Shown: one piece after another, positions 8,298-16,153 of the stretch
How positions within the stretch are numbered: the stretch's first letter is position 1
How the letters are laid out: every line of letters begins with the position of its first letter
Assembly: GCA_964645045.1 (NCBI GenBank)
Contig: CAZXYZ010000042.1
Span: 1 to 64,000, forward strand
Source of the DNA: Anammoximicrobium sp964645045
GTDB lineage: Bacteria; Planctomycetota; Planctomycetia; Pirellulales; Pirellulaceae
Reading direction: 5' to 3'
DNA length: 64,000 nt
Notes under the pieces: model-generated
What the model saw: the letters and a program-made list of their open reading frames with translations, nothing else
What the model was told of the DNA's origin: nothing
The model's database searches: none
Translations under genes and position numbers: made by a program

Positions 8298-9296
8298 ATG
8301 AGCAAGGAATCGAAGAACCCGGCGGAAGATGTGCGACAACCTTCGTCAATTGTGGAAGAACCGGTCGGGGCTACCCGACGTTCGCATCCGCTTCTCGGTA
8401 ACCGCACCGATGTTGCCGGCAAGGGAATCGTCCACGAAACGGCTTTGAATGGCCGCAGGCCAGCGTACCTGGAGGACCACTGTATTTACGGTTCCGTGGT
8501 GGTTCCCGCTGCGGCCTATGCGGAAATGGCCATCGCCGCGGGGACGGATGCTTGCCCGCGCCAAGACGTGATCCTGCAAGGCATGGCCATTCAGCAAGCG
8601 ATGGCTCTTGAGCCCGGCGTAACGCGCGTTGTCAGGACCATCCTGACTCGCGAAGAGCAAGATCTGTTCAGTTTCCGAATCTGCAGTGCGGCGGATCGCG
8701 ACAAAGAAATCGAGTCTCTGTGGTCAGAACATGCATCCGGAAAACTGATCGCACAAGAACCGGGCTTGCCGCCGGACCGAGTCGATCTCCAGCCGCTCCA
8801 AGAAATGCTGACCGAGACGGTCGAAGCAACGGAGCTGTACGAAGCCTGTCACCAACGTGGGCTGGAGTACGGCCCTCACTTCCAGGCGGTTCGCAGCCTT
8901 CGAACGGGAGATGGCCAAGCGTTGGGCGAGGTACGGATCGCAGACCGATTGTCTGAACAGGCGGCGGACTATCTCTTGCACCCCGCCCTCCTGGACGCCT
9001 GCCTGCAGACATTGGCGGCGGCGCTGAAGGTGGACGACATCAGTTCGGCGCTGCTACCGGTCGGTATCGATCAAATGCGAGTTTATCTTGCCGGCGAGAG
9101 TTGCGTTTGGAGCCGTGCGCGGATCACATCTAACACAAAAGCGGGAAAATCCGTCACCGCGGATATCGATATTCTGACCGGTGACGGCCGGTTCGTGGCA
9201 TCGGTCGAAGGCCTGCGCATCCGCCGGGTAAAGAAGGAGATCTTCACCCGCAGCCGCCGCCGCGACGCGGATCAGGCCTTGTCCCGGATGGGTTAG
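8298..9296 (+). CDS. Free-standing polyketide-synthase-type dehydratase (double hot-dog)
   Basis: DH domains of type I polyketide synthases remove water from the beta-hydroxyacyl intermediate held on a carrier protein. The 332-aa protein is one such domain: it opens HPLLGNRTDV, has the N-terminal catalytic motif HxxxGxxxxP (His61, Gly65, Pro70 in YLEDHCIYGSVVVP) and the C-terminal catalytic LLDACLQ (Asp233, Gln237; DxxxQ). Both halves of the double hot-dog are therefore complete. The start is ATG 8298, which has a strong GGGAGGAGG 7 bases upstream. No KS, AT, KR or ACP domain is present in the window. It may be a discrete trans-acting DH or a surviving piece of a larger synthase, although its own ribosome binding site favours a real gene. 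Confidence 0.82.
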   Translation: MSKESKNPAEDVRQPSSIVEEPVGATRRSHPLLGNRTDVAGKGIVHETALNGRRPAYLEDHCIYGSVVVPAAAYAEMAIAAGTDACPRQDVILQGMAIQQAMALEPGVTRVVRTILTREEQDLFSFRICSAADRDKEIESLWSEHASGKLIAQEPGLPPDRVDLQPLQEMLTETVEATELYEACHQRGLEYGPHFQAVRSLRTGDGQALGEVRIADRLSEQAADYLLHPALLDACLQTLAAALKVDDISSALLPVGIDQMRVYLAGESCVWSRARITSNTKAGKSVTADIDILTGDGRFVASVEGLRIRRVKKEIFTRSRRRDADQALSRMG

Positions 9297-9461
9297 CGGC
9301 AGTTAGACGCTGTCAAGAATTACCCGATCGTCGTAGGATGGATTGCTAAGCGCCGGCAGGCCCGAACGCGATCCAGCAGTCAAGGCACTCTTGCTGCATG
9401 GTCTGATTTACCGCTCCACGAAGGCCATCGCGACCGCCGATTCAAGCCCCGGTTCAATCGA

Positions 9462-11054
9462 TCAGTTCGCGGTACTGAGCGCGTCACTCACGCGGAAGTA
9501 GTCGAAATCCACAAAGCCGCCCGCGGCCTTTGTCGCATAGTTGAATAATGCGAAGCGGTAACCCATGAAGTGCGGCAAGGTGTACGTCATCCGCAACGGC
9601 TTGCCGATCACGGTCCAGTGCTGGCCGTCGATGCTGTGGAAGAAGCGGGCGATGTCGGCCCGGTTTTTGAAATCGCATTCCACCTTCAGGTACACGATGT
9701 CATGAGTCAGTGGCACGCTTACCACCTCCAGCGGGGAACCTGATTCGGCGCTCATCATGACGATCGCCTTGGCATTCCCGGCCAGCTTGACTCCGACCAG
9801 GCCGTATTGCTTCTGCAACGCGCCCAGGCCGGCGAAGTCCCCCTCCCGCATGTTGCTCACGTCGATGCAGACGGTGCCCGAGCATTCCGGGCCGAACGTC
9901 CTCTGAGTGAGCGTGTTTCGAGCCGACAGGAAATCGCTATCGACCCTGCCGGTAGTCAGCCGCAGGAAGCCGGGACGCTTGGTAAGCGACCAGTTGTTGT
10001 CGTCCGGGTTGTGGTTCCATTGCCAGGCCAGCGAGAGCGCCGGGTCGCCAGCGCGGCGCTCGAATTCATCCGAGGCGATGATGCCGGGGATGAGTCCTTG
10101 GTTGGCAGGAAGATTCAGCGTATCAGGTACCTTACCGTCCACGCCCAGCACCGGCCATCCATCCTCCCACTTGACGGGCACGAGATAGGGAATGCGGCCC
10201 ACCGCGCCATAATCGCGGAACAGGTAGGCATACCAATCGCCCTGGGGCGTATCGATCAGGCCGCCCTGCGCCACGCCCTTGTCCTGCAAGGCCACGCGGC
10301 CTTCATACGGGCCGGTGATCTTGTCCGCGCGGTGAACAATTACGGTGCGCATGCCGCCTCGCGGCCAAGTGATGTTGAACAGGTAATACTTGCCGTTGAT
10401 TTTCCACATCTGGGAACCTTCCGCCGGCAGGCCGATGTTGGGTCCGGCCACTCGGCTGGCATTTGTGACGATGACTTGATCCACGCCACCGGGTTTGATG
10501 CCGGAAACGTCCGCTGTCAGCTCAACCAACCGCAGGTTCCCTCCACCGCAGATCATGTACACGCGCCCGTCATCGTCGAAGACCAGAGTATGGTCGTGCA
10601 GCGCGGGGCGAAACGAGTTTTCGGTCCACGGACCTTTCTCCATGTCTTTCGTCCGGTAGACGTGCGTCTTGCCGGTCGTGCTGGAGAACGTCGTCGCGTA
10701 AAACGTGCCGTCGTGATAGCGCAGGCTGCTCGCCCACGAACCCGCGCCGTAGGCGTTCTTCCCGTTCTGCAGCGTGAGCGCATCGTTGTCGCCGAGGGTG
10801 TTGCAGGCGTAGCCGAGCAGCTGCCAGTTCACCAGGTTTTTGGACTTTATGATCGGAAGCCCGGGACTCAGGTGCATGGTGGTGCTGCTCATGTAGTAGG
10901 TGTCGCCCACGCGAATGGCCGCGAGGTCCGGAACGTCCGCCCAAATGATGGGGTTCCGGGCGAGGTTGGCGGAGCCGTCCACCTGCGCGAACAGCGGACG
11001 GATCAACATGATCGCCAGGGCGAAAACCACAAGAAAAATGCTCGGTTTGTTCAT
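9462..11054 (-). CDS. Secreted glycoside hydrolase family 43 beta-xylosidase / alpha-L-arabinofuranosidase
   Basis: Predicted to release xylose or arabinose from xylan oligosaccharides outside the cytoplasm. The 530-aa protein has a signal peptide (about residues 1-23, ending LFAQ). A five-bladed GH43 domain follows, with the general base Asp in WADVPDLAAIRVGDTYYM (about residue 43), the pKa-modulating Asp near DHTLVFDDDGRVY and the acid Glu in PAEGSQMWKINGKYYL. Residues about 340-525 form a concanavalin-like C-terminal domain (WQWNHNPDDNNWSLTKRPGF onward) as in GH43 xylosidases. The gene lies 14 bases after the GH10-GH62 gene and closes the operon. Substrate preference cannot be read from the sequence. 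Confidence 0.9.
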   Translation of the reverse strand: MNKPSIFLVVFALAIMLIRPLFAQVDGSANLARNPIIWADVPDLAAIRVGDTYYMSSTTMHLSPGLPIIKSKNLVNWQLLGYACNTLGDNDALTLQNGKNAYGAGSWASSLRYHDGTFYATTFSSTTGKTHVYRTKDMEKGPWTENSFRPALHDHTLVFDDDGRVYMICGGGNLRLVELTADVSGIKPGGVDQVIVTNASRVAGPNIGLPAEGSQMWKINGKYYLFNITWPRGGMRTVIVHRADKITGPYEGRVALQDKGVAQGGLIDTPQGDWYAYLFRDYGAVGRIPYLVPVKWEDGWPVLGVDGKVPDTLNLPANQGLIPGIIASDEFERRAGDPALSLAWQWNHNPDDNNWSLTKRPGFLRLTTGRVDSDFLSARNTLTQRTFGPECSGTVCIDVSNMREGDFAGLGALQKQYGLVGVKLAGNAKAIVMMSAESGSPLEVVSVPLTHDIVYLKVECDFKNRADIARFFHSIDGQHWTVIGKPLRMTYTLPHFMGYRFALFNYATKAAGGFVDFDYFRVSDALSTAN

Positions 11055-11068
11055 CTTTCACTCGCGCA

Positions 11069-13204
11069 TCAATTTCCGGCCGGAATCAGCTTCAGCAGCC
11101 CAAGGCGGTACGGCAACAAGCCGTAATTCGCCCTGATCGTCGGATCGCGCCCCTGGTACAGCAGCTGCAAATTCGCGGGGTCGATCGTCATGGTCTCGTC
11201 GTATCCGTCGCGGATCAACTCTCCGTGGCTGATGTCCTTGGTCCAGGCCGCAACTCCCTCCTCGAACGTGACGTTGCTGATGCCCGCGAACGGCTTCTGA
11301 TACGTATCCGCGTCCGGCAGCGGCGTCCATTTGCCGTCCAGCCGATCCGACGTGAACGCCCGGTAGTACCGGTTGGGGCCCAACGCCTCGATCAACGTCA
11401 GGTACGTTCCCGTCCCCTTGATCCTGTATGTCATGCTGGCTTCGAACAGCGTTTCTCGCGTCTCCCGAATGGCGACCTCCGGATTGCTCATGCCCTTGGG
11501 GAAATCCTCGATCTTCGTCCGGCTGCGATAGGAATTGCCATCATCGCCCGTGAAGAACAGATAAGCGTGCGTGTCGTCGCAAATGACCCAGTAGTCGATC
11601 CAAAGCCGCGGCGTCCCGGGAGGCTTGGTGGCAAAGAAGTCATCCGGCTTGCTCCAGGTTTCCGGCTTGGAAATGTCATCCGTCGTCGAGTACTGCGGCT
11701 GCTGGGACTGGAAAACCAAGTACCATTTCTTGTGCGGCCGGAAATAGAACACGTGCGGCGCGCAGTGATAGCCCCGCAGGTTCGGATTGGCGTCCAGGTA
11801 ATAGGGCTTGGCGTCGGCCGCCTCCGACCAGTCTTTGAAGCTCAGGTACACCATGCTCCAGTTGCCCTGGTCGTTGGCCGTGGTCGCGTAGACGTGCCAC
11901 CTGTCGCCGTAATAGACCACGGTGGGGTCTTTCACGGAAACCAGCTGATGGGTGTCGTCCGACACGGGCTTAATCAGGACTCCACTGGACTTCCACTTGA
12001 AGGGTCCGGTGAGCGGCACCGCCTGCGTGGCGGCAGGACTTAACGCCGCCGGCTCGGCCGCGGCTGCCGGATCAGGGTTCGGGTCCAGTACCGCGTCCAC
12101 AATTGCCCCATAGGCCGGCTTCCGCTGGTTGTTCGCGTCGAAGATCAGCGGGTGCTGTCCGAATCGCCATGTACGGCGGTCACTGAGACCCCAGAACGTC
12201 ACGCATTCCACCACGTCCTGGTGCTTGATGAAGATCGCAAACAACCGCGCATAGGCGTCCGCCTGGGCCTGGAGATCTTGCGGCGAAGGCGGCGCGCCGC
12301 CGCCAAACCTGCGGCGACCGAAGCCGGGGCCGAATTGGCCCCCCGAGGCGCCGCGGATCGTCACGTCCAGCTCCGTGATGCGGACTTTCAACCCGAGCGA
12401 GGCATAGTCAGAGATTGCCTGGTCGAGAGCAGCATAGGGGATATTGCTGGTGCTCCAGTGGCCTTGGATTCCCACCCCGTGGATCGGAGTGCCGTCCTTG
12501 ATCAACCGTTGGAGCAGCGCCATGGAACTCGTGTGCTTAGGACCGGCCTCGATGCCGTAGTCGTTGTAATACAGCTCGGCGTCCGGATCGGCCTCGTGGG
12601 CGAACTTGAACGCCAGCGTCAGGAACTCCGGCCCCAGGGCCTGCAACCACGAGGAGTTGCGGAGGTTCTCGGTCTGGGCCGTCTGGGCGTTGCCGCCGTC
12701 GCCGATCGCTTCATTGACGACGTCCCAACTCCGGATCTTCCCCTTGTAGCGGCCGACCAGCGTGTGGATGTGGTCCTTCATGCGTTGAGTGACGGCTGCC
12801 TTGTCGCCCTCACGGAAGAACCAGTCGTTGGTCTGGGCATGCCACACGAGGGTGTGGCCGTGGGTGGCAAGGTTGTTGTCAATGCACCATTTCACGAGGG
12901 CGTCGGACCGCTCGAATCGCCACATATCCTCTCGGGGATGAACATTTGCCGGCTTCATGCAATTTTCCGGCGTCACGCTGCTGAAGTTCTCCGTGACGAG
13001 ACCCAGTTCCTGGTCGGAATAGTTGCCGGGCAGATCGCCCGCCATGCCGATCCGAAAGTGAGCCTTGTAGGCGTCTTTGATGGTCGGGCCGTGCTGGTCC
13101 GGAATTGTGACGGCCGCTTCCTGCGCCCGTGCCATCGGCGCGAAGCCCGCAAAGGCCAAAAGGCATAGCACGGCCCGAGTCGCTGTTCTTGTCATCGCTG
13201 TCAC
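11069..13204 (-). CDS. Secreted bimodular GH10 endo-xylanase / GH62 alpha-L-arabinofuranosidase
   Basis: One 711-aa chain carries two complementary enzymes: GH10 cuts the xylan backbone and GH62 removes arabinose side chains. After a signal peptide (to about residue 28) comes GH10 (about 40-385), with acid/base Glu165 in DVVNEA and nucleophile Glu278 in ITELDV, plus the signatures TPENCMKPANVHP and HGHTLVWHAQ. An Ala/Pro linker (about 386-405) leads to GH62 (about 406-705), with KDPTVVYYGDRWHVYATT, WIDYWVICDDTHAYLFFTGD and TLFEASMTYRIKGTGTYLTL. The start is GTG 13204, with AGGAG 5 bases upstream, only 8 bases after the GH51 stop; ATG 13195 is an alternative. Confidence 0.93.
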   Translation of the reverse strand: MTAMTRTATRAVLCLLAFAGFAPMARAQEAAVTIPDQHGPTIKDAYKAHFRIGMAGDLPGNYSDQELGLVTENFSSVTPENCMKPANVHPREDMWRFERSDALVKWCIDNNLATHGHTLVWHAQTNDWFFREGDKAAVTQRMKDHIHTLVGRYKGKIRSWDVVNEAIGDGGNAQTAQTENLRNSSWLQALGPEFLTLAFKFAHEADPDAELYYNDYGIEAGPKHTSSMALLQRLIKDGTPIHGVGIQGHWSTSNIPYAALDQAISDYASLGLKVRITELDVTIRGASGGQFGPGFGRRRFGGGAPPSPQDLQAQADAYARLFAIFIKHQDVVECVTFWGLSDRRTWRFGQHPLIFDANNQRKPAYGAIVDAVLDPNPDPAAAAEPAALSPAATQAVPLTGPFKWKSSGVLIKPVSDDTHQLVSVKDPTVVYYGDRWHVYATTANDQGNWSMVYLSFKDWSEAADAKPYYLDANPNLRGYHCAPHVFYFRPHKKWYLVFQSQQPQYSTTDDISKPETWSKPDDFFATKPPGTPRLWIDYWVICDDTHAYLFFTGDDGNSYRSRTKIEDFPKGMSNPEVAIRETRETLFEASMTYRIKGTGTYLTLIEALGPNRYYRAFTSDRLDGKWTPLPDADTYQKPFAGISNVTFEEGVAAWTKDISHGELIRDGYDETMTIDPANLQLLYQGRDPTIRANYGLLPYRLGLLKLIPAGN

Positions 13205-13212
13205 CGTAGCTC

Positions 13213-15723
13213 CTACTGCTTCAGCTTCACTCGCATGACGGTCACCGAGTAGGCTGGGAACGTGTGCTTGAATTTACCCGACACTCCGGCGATCGTCGCT
13301 TCGGTCGGCGCCACGATCCTCGGCTGCTCGAACGAATTCTCCACCTCGGGCGATTCGCCGGCCAGCACGATCGCCCGCGCCGTCGGCTCAACCTGCCCCA
13401 CGCCCTCCAGCGTCAGCGCCGTCGGCAGCGCATTCTCGCCCGTATTGACCACCTTTAGAATCACTTCGCTCCGGTCGGCGTTCAGCCCCGCCACGCCGAA
13501 CAGCGACTTCGACCCGCCGCGAGTCGCATCGTGGACCAGCTTTCCATCGAGGTAGCACTTGATCGTCGGGCCGTTGAGTTCCACCTTGATGTCGTACCAC
13601 CGGCCGGTCTCAACGCGCCCGTTGACGCCCTGATCGGACACCCCGGCACATTCCAGCGCGTGCCGGCTGTTGCCCCATCCGCCGATGTTCCACCAGTGCT
13701 TCTCATCCGCATGGGCGTTCCGGAACAGCACCAGGAAGCCTTCCTCCCCGCCCAGCTTCCGGGCCTTGAGGGTCAGGGTGTAATCCGTCCATGAGGCGTC
13801 GCCGGCCAGCGCCCGCACGCCCTGGCCGTTGCCGGTCTGCCGCAGGGCGCCATCCCTCACCTCCCATGTGCCGCCACGGGTCCTCCACCCGTGCATGTTC
13901 TGGGAGAATTCGGACTGGAACAGCACCGCGCCATCCTTGCCCACGACCTTGACATCCTTGAACTCCGCCTGGGTGCTCCAGGTGGCCACGCCGACCATGC
14001 CGCGCTTGGTCGGCGGCGGGCTCGGCGGCGCGTCCAACGTCAGCGGCAGGATCGTGTCGGCCCGGTGGTTGGCGAACATCGCCTGCACGTGATACGAGGG
14101 CGTCCCATACGCGCGACCAGCGTCAAACACGATGGCGTTGGGGTTCCATGCCTTCCAGGCGGGGTGAACCAGCAGTGGCGCATAGGAGGCCATGACAACC
14201 ACGTCGCTGTTCCGCTCCAGGCCGGTCATGTAGGCCGCCTCGCCGAGGGCGGCAATCAGGTTGCCCTGCCCGCACCCCTGGGTGACAGCGTATTCGCCGA
14301 CATACACCTGGTAGCGTACACGGTCGTAGCGGTCGTACATATCGGCGCGGGCCATGAAGAAGTCGGGATTGTTGTAGTAGTGTTCGTCCACGATCTCGAC
14401 GGGGCGCGAGTTGGGGACGCCGCGCCAGTCGTTGGCAATCAGCTTCATCTGCGGATACTTGGCGTTGATGGCGTCGTAAAACAGGGCGTAGCGCTGGTTG
14501 TAAAGCGGCCCGCCGTTCTCGTTGCCGATCTCGATGTACCTCAGGTTGAAGGGCGCCGGATGCCCCGCCTGGGCGCGCAGCGAACCCCATTGGCTGTCGA
14601 CCGGGCCGTTGGCGTACTCGATCGCATCCAGCGCGTCCTGCACGTACGCATCGAGGTCCGGCACGTCCACTTGCTCGCGGCGGTCGTCGGCCCGTTGCTC
14701 CACGTGGCTCATCCCGCAGTTGATGACGAACAGCGGCTCGGCGCCGACGTCCTCGGAGAACTGAAGGTACTCGTGATATCCCAGTCCGTCGCTGGAGTAA
14801 TAGCCCCACAGATTCCAGTGCCCCGGCCGCTCGGCGATGTCCCCGATCGTCTTCTTCCACCGAAAAGCATTAGGCAGCGAATCGCCTTCGACATAGCAGC
14901 CGCCGGGGAAGCGAACGAAGGCGGGCTTCATATCCGCGATGAACTGCGCCAGGTCGCGGCGCAGGCCGTTCGGACGATCCTTGAACGTCTCCTTCGGGAA
15001 CATCGAGATCATATCGAAGTACAGCGTGCCGGGCGTTGTCGCCGCCACCACCAGGCGGGCGTTGACGTCGCTGGCACTCGCCGTGAGGGCGCATTCGAAC
15101 TTCTTCCACTCCGCGCCCATGTCACGGATGTTCTGCGTCGCAAGGACCGTGCCATCCGGTTGCTCGATGCTCGCCGTCAGGGGGCCGGAGAAGCCGGTTT
15201 CGCATCGAGCGTAGAGCGACAGGCGATACTCCTGGCCCTGTTCCACTGCCAGTCCGCTGGGCATGGCCTTCGCGGCCCGTTCAAAACCAGCCAGGAATTC
15301 GCGGCTCGCTTCCGGGATGTTGCCTCGCGGGCGTCCGCCCCTGCCCTTGTACCCTTCGTTGGCAATGCCGGCCCGTCCGCCCGCCGGCACGCCGGCGATT
15401 TCCAATTTCAGGCACGTCGGGTTGTTCGGGTTCAGCGGCCGGTCCCGGTCCAGCGTCAGGGCGCACTTCGCATCGCCGCCGACGACCAGCGTCCATCCGG
15501 CCGGAACGGACATGTCCTCGAACGACCGGTTCAGCAGCAACTCCCCGTACAGTCCGCCCTCGCCCGCCCGGTTGATTTCCTCGAAGAAGATGCCGTACAG
15601 CGTCGGGCTCACCTTGAACCCCGGCTGGTTCACCTGGACGCTTAATGTCGCCTGCTGTCCCCAGGCAGTGGCCGAAACCACCAGACCCAACAGGATCCCG
15701 CACAGTCTTGCGCTTTGCCTCAT
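13213..15723 (-). CDS. Secreted GH51 alpha-L-arabinofuranosidase with inserted LamG/DUF1080-like domain
   Basis: Removes arabinofuranosyl groups from arabinoxylan or arabinan. The start is ATG 15723, with GGAG 6 bases upstream and an immediate signal peptide (MRQSARLCGILLGLVVSATA), giving 836 aa; a longer frame to 15810 adds a non-signal leader. The order is: N-terminal sandwich with GIFFEEINRAGEGGLYGELL, carbohydrate-binding-like region, catalytic barrel with acid/base Glu in RYIEIGNENGGPLYNQRY and nucleophile Glu in YVGEYAVTQG, then a segment with MHGWRTRGGTWEVRDGALRQ and YDIKVELNGPTIKCYLDGKL, which resembles the 3-keto-disaccharide hydrolase (DUF1080) sandwich. The chain closes with a beta-strand domain. 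It is the first gene of the GH51, GH10-GH62, GH43 run. Confidence 0.92.
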   Translation of the reverse strand: MRQSARLCGILLGLVVSATAWGQQATLSVQVNQPGFKVSPTLYGIFFEEINRAGEGGLYGELLLNRSFEDMSVPAGWTLVVGGDAKCALTLDRDRPLNPNNPTCLKLEIAGVPAGGRAGIANEGYKGRGGRPRGNIPEASREFLAGFERAAKAMPSGLAVEQGQEYRLSLYARCETGFSGPLTASIEQPDGTVLATQNIRDMGAEWKKFECALTASASDVNARLVVAATTPGTLYFDMISMFPKETFKDRPNGLRRDLAQFIADMKPAFVRFPGGCYVEGDSLPNAFRWKKTIGDIAERPGHWNLWGYYSSDGLGYHEYLQFSEDVGAEPLFVINCGMSHVEQRADDRREQVDVPDLDAYVQDALDAIEYANGPVDSQWGSLRAQAGHPAPFNLRYIEIGNENGGPLYNQRYALFYDAINAKYPQMKLIANDWRGVPNSRPVEIVDEHYYNNPDFFMARADMYDRYDRVRYQVYVGEYAVTQGCGQGNLIAALGEAAYMTGLERNSDVVVMASYAPLLVHPAWKAWNPNAIVFDAGRAYGTPSYHVQAMFANHRADTILPLTLDAPPSPPPTKRGMVGVATWSTQAEFKDVKVVGKDGAVLFQSEFSQNMHGWRTRGGTWEVRDGALRQTGNGQGVRALAGDASWTDYTLTLKARKLGGEEGFLVLFRNAHADEKHWWNIGGWGNSRHALECAGVSDQGVNGRVETGRWYDIKVELNGPTIKCYLDGKLVHDATRGGSKSLFGVAGLNADRSEVILKVVNTGENALPTALTLEGVGQVEPTARAIVLAGESPEVENSFEQPRIVAPTEATIAGVSGKFKHTFPAYSVTVMRVKLKQ

Positions 15724-15886
15724 AACGCTCTCCAGATGCTTAGGGGTGTCAGTCTTTGCAGCGGCGAGCGTGACGCGCCCCCGCACCCAGAGGGTATCCG
15801 GCCGGGGCATCAGACTCCCAGTTCATCGCTGCTCGCACCAGACAGTTTTTCCAGTTGTCGGTATTCACTTTGCCGTTTAACGAATG

Positions 15887-15905
15887 CCCTCGGCTTGCCC
15901 GAGGG
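15887..15905. repeat. Small hairpin in the esterase-GH51 gap
   Basis: CCCTCGG and CCGAGGG are inverted around a 5-base loop. The words next to it (tgccgtttaacga) recall the palindromic element at 59084-59154. It lies in the 430-base gap between the esterase stop and the GH51 start, where no gene is visible. Confidence 0.5.
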
Positions 15906-15956
15906 ATGCTTACGTTTCTCGCTACACACGCCACGCACGCAACGCTTCACTCGTTC

Positions 15957-16007
15957 CTGCCCCGTTTCGCCCGCGGCGGCTTCGCCGCCGCGGGCGAAAC
16001 GGGGCAG
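15957..16007. repeat. Perfect 23-bp inverted repeat between esterase and GH51 genes
   Basis: CTGCCCCGTTTCGCC plus CGCGGCGG is followed by a 5-base loop (cttcg) and the exact inverse, ending CGAAACGGGGCAG. The stem is GC-rich and has no mismatch. No T run follows on either strand, so it is not a canonical intrinsic terminator. Lying between two genes of the arabinoxylan set, it could block or slow read-through or stabilise the upstream mRNA 3' end; it may also be a REP-like element. Confidence 0.8.
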
Positions 16008-16153
16008 AGGTTACGCGGGGGGACCGCTTTGTGTAGCTGGAAACGGGAGCCTCCACGGGGCAAGCCCGCGGCATCCAATTCACAGAACCATAAATCTCAT
16101 TCTTTACGCGATTGGCGTTGAAAACCGCTTGGTGCTACGAGTTCGCCACGAGA

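Noticed and set aside
9297..9461. Possible terminator or gene between the convergent dehydratase and GH43 genes
   Set aside because: No stem with T run and no frame found.
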